Below the pieces are notes generated by a model. The model was not told where the DNA came from. It did not search any database and worked only from the letters and a program-made list of their open reading frames with translations. DNA of 63,742 nt, taken from positions 1 through 63,742 of the forward strand of contig JANXRZ010000016.1 of assembly GCA_025352885.1 (NCBI GenBank), read 5' to 3'. The position numbers and the translations under genes were made by a program. Numbering within the stretch: position 1 is the first letter of the stretch; every line of letters begins with the position of its first letter. This stretch comes from Pseudomonadota bacterium. GTDB lineage: Bacteria; Pseudomonadota; Gammaproteobacteria; Burkholderiales; SG8-39. This document shows, in pieces, positions 17,812 through 26,584 of the stretch.

Positions 17812-18489
17812 ATGAGTGAAACCCTCCGCCCCGTCAGGATCTGGGACCTGCCCGTTCGCGTCTTCCATTGGGCGCTGGTCGTCCTGCTCGGTTTTCTCTT
17901 CTGGAGCGGGAAGACCGGCGGAAACGCAATGGAGTACCACATGTACGCGGGCTACCTTGTTCTCGCGCTGGTGGCGTTCCGGATCGTCTGGGGTTTTGCC
18001 GGCAGCACTTATGCCCGCTTCGGGAGCTTTCTCACGGGACCGGCCAAGAGCATCGCGTTCGCCAAACGCCTCCTGTCCAAGTCACCTGCCGATGTCGCCG
18101 GTCACAACCCCATTGGCGGCTGGATGGTCCTTGTGATGTTGCTCTCGCTGCTTGTACAAACGGGCACGGGCCTCTTCGCCAATGACGACATCGCCACCGA
18201 AGGACCGTTGATGTCGTTCGTGAGCAAGTCACTATCCGACCGCCTGTCCACGATCCATTCGTGGAACTTCAACGTGCTGCTGGTGCTCGCTGGGCTGCAT
18301 GTCGCTGCCGTGCTTTTTCACGTCTTCATCAAGAAAGAAAACCTGGTGACCGCGATGTTCACGGGCGTCAGGATGATCGGTAGCACGGCCGATGTGCCGG
18401 CCACACGTTTTGTAAGTCCGTGGCGGGCACTCGTGCTATTCGCGCTTGCGCTGGTTGCAGTGTGTCTGCTTGTAAAACGTCCCCTCTGA
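17812..18489 (+). CDS. cytochrome b561-type membrane protein
   Basis: A 225-residue dihaem b-type membrane protein of the bacterial cytochrome b561 (Ni-hydrogenase b-subunit) superfamily. Features are WDLPVRVFHWALV near 11-23 with a haem-ligand histidine, EYHMYAGYLVLALVAFRIVWGFAG in the second helix, and a later histidine-containing helix NVLLVLAGLHVAAVLFH. About five membrane segments are seen, the last at the extreme C-terminus. It likely moves electrons between a membrane quinone and the periplasmic cytochromes encoded on either side. Confidence 0.85.
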   Translation: MSETLRPVRIWDLPVRVFHWALVVLLGFLFWSGKTGGNAMEYHMYAGYLVLALVAFRIVWGFAGSTYARFGSFLTGPAKSIAFAKRLLSKSPADVAGHNPIGGWMVLVMLLSLLVQTGTGLFANDDIATEGPLMSFVSKSLSDRLSTIHSWNFNVLLVLAGLHVAAVLFHVFIKKENLVTAMFTGVRMIGSTADVPATRFVSPWRALVLFALALVAVCLLVKRPL

Positions 18490-18499
18490 GGAGTAGCGA

Positions 18500-18961
18500 A
18501 TGAAGATCAAAGTACTGTTGGCCGGGCTTGCGATTGCAACCGGTGCGGTCTGGTCGTTCCAGGCCAGCGCCCAAGTGAAGCCGGAAACACTCGTCAAGCA
18601 GCGCCAGGCTGCGATGGCGCTGCAAGGCAAATATTTCGGACCGATCGGCGCGATGGTGCAGGGAAAGGTGCCGTACGACGCTGCCATCGTGACGCGCAAC
18701 GCCGGGTACCTCGAGGTCCTCGCGAAAATGCCGTGGGATGGATTCCAGGCAAGCACGGCCGACCTGAAGGAAACCGACGCGAAGCCCGAAATCTACAAGC
18801 AAAGCGACAAGTTCCGGTCCGAATCCCAGAAGCTCGAGACGGAAACCGCGAAGCTGGCAGCAGCCGCGCGCTCGGGCGACCAGAATGCGGTGAAGGCCGC
18901 GTTCGGCGATGTCGGCCAGGCGTGCAAGGCCTGCCACGACGATTTCCGCGTCAAGCGCTAA
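18500..18961 (+). CDS. cytochrome c' (class II)
   Basis: A 153-residue periplasmic class II cytochrome. A signal peptide (about 1-25, ending ASA) precedes a four-helix-bundle sequence. The single haem motif CKACH lies near the C-terminus at 142-146, the diagnostic position of cytochrome c'. No Met ligand is expected; such proteins bind NO or CO and are linked to nitrosative stress resistance, or act as electron carriers with b561 partners. A GAGGAG site sits 9 bases before the ATG. A terminator follows. Confidence 0.92.
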   Translation: MKIKVLLAGLAIATGAVWSFQASAQVKPETLVKQRQAAMALQGKYFGPIGAMVQGKVPYDAAIVTRNAGYLEVLAKMPWDGFQASTADLKETDAKPEIYKQSDKFRSESQKLETETAKLAAAARSGDQNAVKAAFGDVGQACKACHDDFRVKR

Positions 18962-18979
18962 CCCCGCAAAGCTGACAAG

Positions 18980-19010
18980 AGCCCTGCCGGTCACGCCGGC
19001 GGGGCTTTTC
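18980..19010 (+). terminator. rho-independent terminator after cytochrome c' gene
   Basis: AGCCCTGCCGG / CCGGCGGGGCT with a four-base loop and one G-T pair (18980-19006), then TTTTC ATTTTC. It closes the c4-b561-c' operon. Confidence 0.85.
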
Positions 19011-19091
19011 ATTTTCGGCGCTGGAATAGCGGCCCCCCGGCCGTTGTTTGTCTGGCATTGGCTCTCGCAGTCACCCGCAGTTCCCCTAAGC

Positions 19092-19097
19092 GATAAT
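19092..19097 (+). promoter_or_regulatory. candidate -10 box for the ECF sigma gene (leaderless arrangement)
   Basis: GATAAT, seven bases before the ATG at 19105, with no Shine-Dalgarno sequence between. Transcription from it would give an mRNA starting at or very near the start codon. Confidence 0.35.
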
Positions 19098-19104
19098 CGA
19101 CGGC

Positions 19105-19605
19105 ATGGATGATGGCGAGCGCATCGTTGAACTAATTCCGCGGCTTCGCCGCTATGCCCGGGCGCTCGCCGGCGATCGCGCCCGCGCCGACGACCTCGTG
19201 CAGGACACGCTTGAGCGTGCCTGGAACAAATTCCATCTCTGGCGCCCCGGATCGGATCTTCGCGCGTGGCTTTTCACGGTGATGCACAACGTGCATGTGA
19301 ACCAGGTGCGCGCGTCGCGTGAGCATGCGACGCTCGACGATGAAGGGGCCGAAATGGCAGTCGCCGCCGTGCAGGGCGCGTCCCTCGAGATCCGCGACCT
19401 GGAGCGCTCGCTCGCCCTCCTCCCGGCCGAGCAGCGCGAGGTCCTTCTGCTCATCGCGCTCGAAGACATGAGCTACGCAGAAGTCGCCGGCACGCTCGGC
19501 ATTCCCATCGGCACGGTGATGTCGCGGCTGTCGCGCGCGCGGGAAAAGCTTCGCGCCCTCATGCATGGCGTGGCCGTGGGCGCCAAACTGCAGGTGGTCA
19601 AGTGA
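19105..19605 (+). CDS. ECF-type RNA polymerase sigma factor
   Basis: A 166-residue group 4 sigma factor. Region 2 is visible as ADDLVQDTLERAWNKFHLWRPGSDLRAWLFTVMHN (about 28-62) and region 4 as LPAEQREVLLLIALEDMSYAEVAGTLGIPIGTVMSRLSRAREKLR (about 107-151). No extra C-terminal domain is present. The next gene overlaps by 4 bases and encodes a membrane protein with the layout of an anti-sigma factor. The position next to msrPQ suggests, but does not prove, control of envelope oxidative damage repair. Confidence 0.92.
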   Translation: MDDGERIVELIPRLRRYARALAGDRARADDLVQDTLERAWNKFHLWRPGSDLRAWLFTVMHNVHVNQVRASREHATLDDEGAEMAVAAVQGASLEIRDLERSLALLPAEQREVLLLIALEDMSYAEVAGTLGIPIGTVMSRLSRAREKLRALMHGVAVGAKLQVVK

Positions 19606-20414
19606 GCGACCGGCAGACCCAACCGGTTACCGAAGCCGATCTGCTCGCGTTCGTCGACCTCCAATTGCCCGAGGCGCGGCGACTGGAGGTCGAAACATGG
19701 CTGCAAGCCCGGCCGGAGGAAGCCCATCGGATCGCGGCCTATCGTAGGCAGAACGAAGAATTGCGCGCACTGTTCAATCCCGTGCTGGACGAGCCGGTCC
19801 CGGGGCGCCTTCGCCGCGTCCTTAGGCGAAGCGCACGCTGGCGCACGCCGGCGCTGGCGGCTGGCTTTACGCTGATCGGTTTGCTTGTGGGCGCGCTGGC
19901 CGGCTGGCAACTGCACGCACAACGTTCACCTGGTGTTGGCGCGGCCGGCATTGCAAAGAACGCTGCCGTTGCGCATGCGACCTACTCTCCCGAGGTGAGG
20001 CATCCGGTCGAGGTCGGTGCAGACCAGGAAGCGCATCTCGAGGCCTGGCTCTCCAAGCGCCTGGGCACGAATGTGCGCGCGCCGAAGCTCGAGGCGATCG
20101 GCTATTCCCTGGTCGGTGGGCGCTTGCTGCCCGGCGAAGCTCGCAGCGGCGGCAGTGCTACGCAAGTCGCGATGGGTGCGTCGCCCGTGGCCCAGTTCAT
20201 GTACCAGACCCAGAACGGGCGCCGATTGACGCTCTATGTGCGCACCGAAGCGTCGAACAATCGTGAAACGGCTTTCCGTTATGCGCTCGAAGGCAGCGTG
20301 GGCGTTTTTTACTGGATCGATCGCAACGTCGGTTACGCGCTGTCCTCCGCCGACCTGAATCGCGAAGAGTTGCTGGCCGCGGCCAACTCGGTCTACAAGC
20401 AACTCAATCCCTAG
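19602..20414 (+). CDS. putative anti-sigma factor, membrane-anchored
   Basis: A 270-residue protein with a cytoplasmic N-terminal part (about 1-80), one membrane helix (about 86-106, [21 protein letters not shown]) and a periplasmic C-terminal domain of about 160 residues. The N-terminus ([48 protein letters not shown]) resembles the helical anti-sigma domain. It has no Cys residues, so the zinc-binding HxxxCxxC form is absent. The start is GTG at 19602, overlapping the sigma gene (GTGA). It probably holds the ECF factor at the membrane until an envelope signal arrives. Confidence 0.8.
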   Translation: MSDRQTQPVTEADLLAFVDLQLPEARRLEVETWLQARPEEAHRIAAYRRQNEELRALFNPVLDEPVPGRLRRVLRRSARWRTPALAAGFTLIGLLVGALAGWQLHAQRSPGVGAAGIAKNAAVAHATYSPEVRHPVEVGADQEAHLEAWLSKRLGTNVRAPKLEAIGYSLVGGRLLPGEARSGGSATQVAMGASPVAQFMYQTQNGRRLTLYVRTEASNNRETAFRYALEGSVGVFYWIDRNVGYALSSADLNREELLAAANSVYKQLNP

Positions 20415-20529
20415 TCCGGTTTCCACCCAGTGCGCCTACATAGTCGCGGGGTATCATTTTCCCGTAAGCCCCAGCCGCTTCGCACGACCAACGACCAACG
20501 CACCATCGCGACCACACGGAGTTTTTTGC

Positions 20530-21510
20530 ATGCTGATCAAAAAGCCGTCCGACGTCCTGCCCTCTGAAATCACGCCACGGGAGTGGTACGCGCGCCGCCG
20601 CGAGTTCCTGCGCCAGGCCGCGGCACTCGGACTGGCCGGCACCATGCTTCCGGCGGCACGGGCGCTTGCCCAGACGGCTTCGCCGATTATCGAACCCGGC
20701 AAGCTTGCAAAATTGCCGGGCAAGCCTTCGCCCCTTTCAGCCGCCGACAAGCGCACGCCATACAAGGATGTCGTCACCTACAACAACTACTATGAATTCG
20801 GCACGGACAAGTCGCAGCCTGCCGAGAATGCGCATAAGCTTAAGACGCGGCCCTGGTCCGTGGCCATCGATGGCGAAGTGAAGAACAAAAAGCCGATCGA
20901 CATCGAGGATTTGCTGAAATTGGCTCCCATGGAAGAGCGCGTGTATCGCATGCGCTGCGTGGAAGGCTGGTCGATGGTCATCCCGTGGGTCGGCTTCCCC
21001 TTGTCGGAATTGATCAAGCGCGCTGAACCGACGTCCAAAGCCAAATTCATCGGCTTCTCCACCGCCACGCAGCCGGACACGATGATCGGCTTGCGCCTGC
21101 CGGTGCTCGAATGGCCGTATGTCGAGGGCCTGCGCATGGATGAAGCGATGCACCCTCTGACGATCCTGGGCTTCGGCCTTTACGGCGAGGTGCTGCCGAG
21201 CCAGAACGGCGCACCGGTGCGCCTCGTGGTGCCCTGGAAATATGGCTTCAAGAGCATCAAGTCGATCAACCGCATCACGTTCCTCGAACAAATTCCGAAG
21301 ACGTCCTGGAATATCGCGGCCGCCCAGGAATACGGCTTTTATTCGAACGTGAACCCGAGCGTGGATCACCCCCGCTGGAGCCAGGCCACCGAGCGACGGA
21401 TTGGCGAGGACGGCTTCTTCCAGCCCAAGCGCAAGACATTGATGTTCAACGGCTACGCCGACCAGGTTGCGAAACTGTATACGGGCATGGTCCTGAAAAA
21501 GTTCTACTGA
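20530..21510 (+). CDS. msrP: protein-methionine-sulfoxide reductase catalytic subunit MsrP
   Basis: A 326-residue periplasmic molybdenum enzyme (formerly YedY) that reduces methionine sulfoxide in envelope proteins. A twin-arginine signal (RRREFLRQ, about 22-29, with a hydrophobic stretch to about 47) directs export with cofactor. Cys143 in [10 protein letters not shown] is the molybdenum ligand, and [10 protein letters not shown] is a family motif. A GGAG precedes the ATG by about 8 bases. The stop overlaps the msrQ start by one base. Electrons come from MsrQ. It may belong to the regulon of the neighbouring ECF factor. Confidence 0.95.
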   Translation: MLIKKPSDVLPSEITPREWYARRREFLRQAAALGLAGTMLPAARALAQTASPIIEPGKLAKLPGKPSPLSAADKRTPYKDVVTYNNYYEFGTDKSQPAENAHKLKTRPWSVAIDGEVKNKKPIDIEDLLKLAPMEERVYRMRCVEGWSMVIPWVGFPLSELIKRAEPTSKAKFIGFSTATQPDTMIGLRLPVLEWPYVEGLRMDEAMHPLTILGFGLYGEVLPSQNGAPVRLVVPWKYGFKSIKSINRITFLEQIPKTSWNIAAAQEYGFYSNVNPSVDHPRWSQATERRIGEDGFFQPKRKTLMFNGYADQVAKLYTGMVLKKFY

Positions 21511-22106
21511 TGCCCTGGCAGCCGCGCTCGGGCCAGCTCGCCTGGATCAAGGCCGGCGTGTTCGTGCTCTGCCTCGTGCCACTCACACGCCTCGTGTACG
21601 GGGGCGTGACCAACGCGCTTGGCGCAAATCCGATCGAGACGATTACGCGCTCGACAGGATGGTGGACCCTCTTCCTGCTCATGGCCACGCTGGCGGTGAC
21701 CCCGTTTCGCAGGCTCTCGGGCGCAAACTGGCTGCTGAGGCTGCGGCGCATGCTCGGCTTGTTTGCCTTCTTCTACGCAAGCGTCCACTTCCTCACGTTC
21801 ATCTGGTTCGACCACTGGTTCGATGTTGCTGAAATCGTCAAGGACGTGATCAAGCGGCCGTTCGTGACCGTGGGCTTTGCCGCTTTCGTCCTGCTGCTGC
21901 CGCTTGCTTTCACGTCCACGAATGCCATGGTCCGAAGGCTTGGCCGGAATTGGCAACGATTGCACCGGCTGGTCTATGCCATCGCGATTCTCGGGGTTGT
22001 GCATTTCTGGTGGCTGGTGAAGCGCGACCTCACTGAGCCGGTGATCTTCGCGATCGTGATTTCAGTGCTTCTGGGCCTCCGGCTGTACTGGCGAAGAAGG
22101 GCCTGA
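21510..22106 (+). CDS. msrQ: haem-binding membrane subunit MsrQ
   Basis: A 198-residue ferric-reductase-like inner-membrane protein (formerly YedZ) with about six helices. Histidines in RRMLGLFAFFYASVHFLTFIWFDH and WQRLHRLVYAIAILGVVHFWWLVKRD fit the b-haem ligands. It passes electrons from the quinone pool or flavin to MsrP. The ATG at 21510 shares a base with the msrP stop codon, so the two are co-translated. No hairpin terminator is visible in the 104-base gap before the convergent RND gene. Confidence 0.94.
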   Translation: MPWQPRSGQLAWIKAGVFVLCLVPLTRLVYGGVTNALGANPIETITRSTGWWTLFLLMATLAVTPFRRLSGANWLLRLRRMLGLFAFFYASVHFLTFIWFDHWFDVAEIVKDVIKRPFVTVGFAAFVLLLPLAFTSTNAMVRRLGRNWQRLHRLVYAIAILGVVHFWWLVKRDLTEPVIFAIVISVLLGLRLYWRRRA

Positions 22107-22210
22107 CGCTTCATTCGGGACGATCCGGCACCAAAATTCACCACTTTCGATGCTAAAGAACCAATAACGGTGCGGCTTTTCAGCCAATGCGCATTACAGA
22201 TCCGCTATAT

Positions 22211-25200
22211 CTACTCGTGCGGCCCGTGCGGGCCGGCGGGGAAGGGCGCACCGCCCGGTCGCATGACGAGCGTGGCGTCCTCGTCGACCGGCGCAGAAGC
22301 TGCGGCCTTGCGCGCATGCCGCTCGTCGAACCACTGCTGCAGGTGTTCGAAGTAGATGTAGACCACCGGCGTGATGTACAGCGTGAGCACCTGGGACAGC
22401 AGCAGTCCGCCGACTACCGAGAGGCCAAGGGGCATGCGCGCGGCACCGCCCGCGCCAAAGCCCATCGCAATCGGCAGGCTGCCCATCAACGCGGCGGCGC
22501 TGGTCATCATGATCGGGCGGAACCGGATGATGCCGGCTTCGTAGATCGCATCGGCCGGCGCCTTCTTTTCATTGCGCTGCGCCTCGACCGCGAAGTCGAT
22601 CATCATGATTGCGTTCTTCTTCACGATGCCTACCAGCATGATGATGCCCACGAACGCATACATGTTGAGTTCGATGCCGAACGCCATGAGCGTGACCAGG
22701 GCGCCGAGGCCCGCGGTGGGCAGCCCGGACAGGATCGTGAGCGGGTGGATGAAGCTCTCGTAGAGGATGCCGAGCACGAGGTAGATCACGAACACCGACA
22801 GCAGCAGGAGCACGCCCATGCCCTTGAGGGAGCTTTGGAACGCCTGCGCCGTGCCCTGGAACGACGTGTTGATCGTGGCCGGCACCTGCATGGTGGACAT
22901 CGCCTGACTCACCTCGTCGATTGCCTGCGACAGCGAAACACCCGGACGCAGGTCGAAGGCGAAGGTCACAGAAGGCAGCTGGCCCAGGTGCGTGATCGTG
23001 AGCGGGCCGGTGCTGTAGGACAGGCGCGCAACTGCGTCGAGGGGGACGAGCGCGCCGCTGGTCGAGCGCACGTACAGCAGCGGCAGCGCCGACGGGTCGG
23101 TCTGGTAGCGCGGCTCCAGTTCGAGGATGACCCAGTACTGGTTGGTCGCCGTATAGATCGTCGACACCTGCGAGGCGCCGAACGCGTAATTGAGGGTAGT
23201 CTCGATTTGCTGCGGCGAGACGCCGAGCGAGGCGGCTTTTTCGCGATCGATCTCGACGTTGACCTGCGGCCTCGCGATCTGCAGGTCGGAGGACACGTCG
23301 ACGATTCCGGGCAGTGTGCGCAGCTTGGCTTCGATGCGCGGCGCCCACTGGTAGAGCTGCTCGGTGTTGGGCCCCTGGATCACGTACTGGTACGGGCTCT
23401 TGGTGAGCGAGCCGCCGATCCGGATCGAGGGCACATTCTGGACGAACGTCTTGATGCCGATCACCTTGGCAAGCTTGGGCCGCAGTTCGCGCACCACTTC
23501 GTCGGCCGGCTTCCGCTTGTCGTAGGGCTTGAGCGCAATCGTAATGCGGCCGTTGTTGACCGAGGGATTGTTGTTGCTCGCGCCCACGAAGGACATGATC
23601 GCTTCGACGTTCGGATCCTTGCGCACGATCTCGGCAACCTGCCGTTGAAGCACCACCATGCCTTCGAACGAAATGTCCTGCGGCCCCTCGGTGAACACGA
23701 AGAGCTGGCCCGAGTCCTCGCTTGGCAGGAACCCTTTGGGCGCATTCGAGAACAGCACGCCGGTGGCCACGACAACGGCGGCAAAAACCAGCATCGTCAG
23801 GCGGTGATGCCGGATGCTCCAGCGCAGGGTGGCGCCATACAGGTCGCGGAAAGCGTCGAAGCCGTGCTCGAACGCCATGTACATGCGGCCGTGCTTGCGG
23901 TTCGGGTCGTGGGGCTTGAGGATCCGGCTGCACATCATCGGCGTGAGCGACAGCGAGATGAAGCCCGAAATGAGCACCGCCACGATGATCACGACCGCGA
24001 ACTCGTGAAGCAGGCGGCCGAGGATGCCGCCCATGAAGAACACGGGGATGAACACGGCCGCGAGCGACAGCGTCATCGACAGGATCGTGAAGGCGATCTC
24101 TTTGGAGCCGTCGAGCGTCGCCTGCATGACGGTCTTGCCCATCTCGATGTGGCGGCTGATGTTTTCCAGCATCACGATCGCATCGTCGACGACGAACCCC
24201 ACGCACAGCGTCAACGCAAGCAGCGAAATGTTGTCGATGCTGTAGCCGAACGCGTACATCACCGCAAAGGTCCCGACGATCGACATGGGCAACGCAACGC
24301 TCGGGATGATGGTCGCCGGGATGTTGCGCAGGAACACGAAGATCACGAGGACCACCAGCGCAAGCGCGAGCAGCAGCGTGAATTCGACCTCCTCCACTGA
24401 GGCGCGGATCATCACCGTGCGGTCATAAAGAATCTCGATGCCGATCGCAGGCGGGACTTCGGCGCGGAAGGTTGGCAGAAGCTTCTTGATCGCGTCGACC
24501 ACTTCGATCGTGTTGGTGCCCGGCTGGCGCTGGATCGCGAGGACGATGCCCCGCTTGTCCTTGAACCACGCGGCCACCTTGTCGGTCTGCACGCTGTCGA
24601 TGACTTTGGCGACTTCGCCCAGCCGCACCGGCGAGCCATTGCGATAGGTGACGATGACCGACTGGAACGCCTTCGCGTCGAAGAGCTGCCCGGTGGCCTG
24701 CACGGCGAACATCCGGTCCTTGCCGTACAAGGTGCCGGTCGGCTGGTTCACGTTCGAGCTGGCTACCGCCTGCTGCACCTCGTTCATGCTCACGCCGCGC
24801 GCGGCTAGCGCGCTGGGGTCCACCTGCACCCGGACCGCGTATTTCTGTTGGCCGAACACCTGGACCTGGGCCACGCCGCTGATCGTCGAGATGCGCTGCG
24901 CGAGATACGTTTCGGCGTATTCGTTGACCGTCGAAATCGGCATCGTCTCGGAGGTGAGCGCGAGGAAGAACACCGGGAAGTCGGCGGGATTGACCTTGCG
25001 GAAAGACGGCGGCGTGGGCATCGCCGGGGGAAGCAGTCTTGCGGTGGCAGCAATGGCGGAGTTCACGTCCTGCGCAGCGGCGTCGATGTCGCGGTCGAGC
25101 GCGAACTGGATGGTCACCGAGGTCGTGCCCTGCCCGCTGATCGAGGTCATCGAATCGATGCCGGCAATCGTGGAGAACTGCTTCTCGAGCACGGTCGCCA

Positions 25201-25387
25201 CCGCCGAGGCCATGGTTTCGGGCGCGGCGCCGGGAAGCTCTGCGGTCACCTGGATGGTCGGGTAATCCACGCTCGGCAGCTGGCTCACCGGCAGCAGCCG
25301 GAAACCCACAATGCCGAAGGTGAGGATGCCGAACATCACCAGCACCGTCATCACGGGCCGGCGAACGAAGATTTCAGACAGGTTCAT
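22211..25387 (-). CDS. RND efflux permease (AcrB/MdtB-C-like)
   Basis: A 1058-residue inner-membrane RND pump of the hydrophobe/amphiphile (HAE-1) family. It begins MNLSEIFVRRPVMTVLVMFGI, has the proton-relay aspartate pair in GFVVDDAIVMLENI (helix 4), two large periplasmic loops, and GIVKKNAIMMIDFAVEAQR in the second half. The pattern resembles MdtB/MdtC more than AcrB. Its start overlaps the adaptor stop (ATGA). No outer-membrane TolC-type gene is adjacent, so an unlinked channel is expected. Substrates are likely drugs or bile-like amphiphiles; the specific ones cannot be read from sequence. Confidence 0.93.
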   Translation of the reverse strand: MNLSEIFVRRPVMTVLVMFGILTFGIVGFRLLPVSQLPSVDYPTIQVTAELPGAAPETMASAVATVLEKQFSTIAGIDSMTSISGQGTTSVTIQFALDRDIDAAAQDVNSAIAATARLLPPAMPTPPSFRKVNPADFPVFFLALTSETMPISTVNEYAETYLAQRISTISGVAQVQVFGQQKYAVRVQVDPSALAARGVSMNEVQQAVASSNVNQPTGTLYGKDRMFAVQATGQLFDAKAFQSVIVTYRNGSPVRLGEVAKVIDSVQTDKVAAWFKDKRGIVLAIQRQPGTNTIEVVDAIKKLLPTFRAEVPPAIGIEILYDRTVMIRASVEEVEFTLLLALALVVLVIFVFLRNIPATIIPSVALPMSIVGTFAVMYAFGYSIDNISLLALTLCVGFVVDDAIVMLENISRHIEMGKTVMQATLDGSKEIAFTILSMTLSLAAVFIPVFFMGGILGRLLHEFAVVIIVAVLISGFISLSLTPMMCSRILKPHDPNRKHGRMYMAFEHGFDAFRDLYGATLRWSIRHHRLTMLVFAAVVVATGVLFSNAPKGFLPSEDSGQLFVFTEGPQDISFEGMVVLQRQVAEIVRKDPNVEAIMSFVGASNNNPSVNNGRITIALKPYDKRKPADEVVRELRPKLAKVIGIKTFVQNVPSIRIGGSLTKSPYQYVIQGPNTEQLYQWAPRIEAKLRTLPGIVDVSSDLQIARPQVNVEIDREKAASLGVSPQQIETTLNYAFGASQVSTIYTATNQYWVILELEPRYQTDPSALPLLYVRSTSGALVPLDAVARLSYSTGPLTITHLGQLPSVTFAFDLRPGVSLSQAIDEVSQAMSTMQVPATINTSFQGTAQAFQSSLKGMGVLLLLSVFVIYLVLGILYESFIHPLTILSGLPTAGLGALVTLMAFGIELNMYAFVGIIMLVGIVKKNAIMMIDFAVEAQRNEKKAPADAIYEAGIIRFRPIMMTSAAALMGSLPIAMGFGAGGAARMPLGLSVVGGLLLSQVLTLYITPVVYIYFEHLQQWFDERHARKAAASAPVDEDATLVMRPGGAPFPAGPHGPHE

Positions 25388-26544
25388 GTCGCGGCCGCCG
25401 CATCCTGGATGGTGACCTTGATTCCCGGCGTCAGCCGCAGCGCGCCGCGAACGACGACTTTCTCGCCTTTCGCCACGCTGCCTTCGGCGAGCACCGACTG
25501 CTCACCCTCGGAGCGGCTCACGACGACTTTACGCACTTCGGCGGTCATGTCGGGCTTGACGACATACACGAACTGCCCGTTCGGACCGGTCTGCAGCGCG
25601 CGCGACGGGATCACGATCGCATTTTCCTGGTCGTAGAGCTTGACCTTGACGGTGACGAACTGTCCCGGCCAAAGCCCGACTGACGCGTTGTCGAAAATGG
25701 CGCGGATCTTGATCGTGCCGGTGGTCTGGTCGACGGCATTGTCGAGGAAGGCGATGCGGCCGGTTTCGAGCGGCTTATCGGTTCCCGGCGCGGAAACTTC
25801 GACCGCCAGCGGATTCTTCTTCAGGAGGTCGCGCACCACAGGCAGCCGCTGCTCGGGAATAGCGAAGTTCACGTACACCGGCTTGACCTGATTGATCACG
25901 ACGAGCGGCACGGTGTCGTTTGCCTTCACCATGTTTCCCGCCTGCAGCAATGCGCGTCCGACGTATCCGTCGATCGGGGAGCGGATCACCGTGTAGTCCA
26001 GGTTGAGGCGCGCGTTTTCGACGGCGGCCTGCGTGCCCTTGAGCGTCGCATCGGCGGTGGCCGCGTTCGTGCGGAACTGCGCATAGGCGTCCTTCGATAC
26101 GAAATTCTTGTCGAGCAGCTCCTGGTATCGCCGCTCCTGCGAGGCCGCCTGGTCGCGGCTGGCCGAATCGCGCGACGACTGCGCCTCGGCCTGCTTGAGC
26201 GCGGACTCGAAGGGCCGCGCATCGATCCTGAAGAGGATGTCGCCCTTGCGGACTTCCTTGCCTTCCTGGAAGTTGACATTGAGGATCTGGCCGTCGATGC
26301 GCGACTTGACCGCAACGGTTGCATACGCCTCCACGTTGCCGATCGCCTGCACCCGAACCGCGAGCGTTTCTTCGCTGACCGGCACGACCATGACCGGGAC
26401 CACCGGCGGACCCTTGCCCGCGCCCTTGGCGCCTTCTTTGGGTTTGGAGTCCTTCGCGAGAAAGGCGGCGGCGCCTCCGGCTGCGAGAACCGCTACCAGG
26501 AGGATCGACAGGAAAAGTCGTTTGGATAGGAAGCGCGCTGGCAT
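25384..26544 (-). CDS. RND efflux periplasmic adaptor subunit (membrane fusion protein)
   Basis: A 386-residue HlyD/MdtA-type adaptor. It has an N-terminal membrane anchor (about 8-28), a Lys/Gly-rich linker, a lipoyl domain split around a helical hairpin (KSRIDGQILNVNFQEGKEVRKGDILFRID, then NLDYTVIRSPIDGYVGRALLQAGNMV), and a beta-barrel C-terminal half. It couples the RND pump to an outer-membrane channel. The ATG at 26544 is chosen because the longer frame adds a non-signal-like segment. It is the upstream gene of the pump pair. Confidence 0.92.
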   Translation of the reverse strand: MPARFLSKRLFLSILLVAVLAAGGAAAFLAKDSKPKEGAKGAGKGPPVVPVMVVPVSEETLAVRVQAIGNVEAYATVAVKSRIDGQILNVNFQEGKEVRKGDILFRIDARPFESALKQAEAQSSRDSASRDQAASQERRYQELLDKNFVSKDAYAQFRTNAATADATLKGTQAAVENARLNLDYTVIRSPIDGYVGRALLQAGNMVKANDTVPLVVINQVKPVYVNFAIPEQRLPVVRDLLKKNPLAVEVSAPGTDKPLETGRIAFLDNAVDQTTGTIKIRAIFDNASVGLWPGQFVTVKVKLYDQENAIVIPSRALQTGPNGQFVYVVKPDMTAEVRKVVVSRSEGEQSVLAEGSVAKGEKVVVRGALRLTPGIKVTIQDAAAAT

Positions 26545-26584
26545 TGGGTCTCTTGGAAAGGACTGCACAAAAAAGGCAAAAAAT

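Noticed and set aside
22187-24400. A 737-codon open frame antisense to the RND permease gene
   Set aside because: The product is Arg/His/Asp-rich with no domain, and the opposite strand holds a full-length, motif-complete RND pump. Long antisense frames are a by-product of GC-rich codon use.
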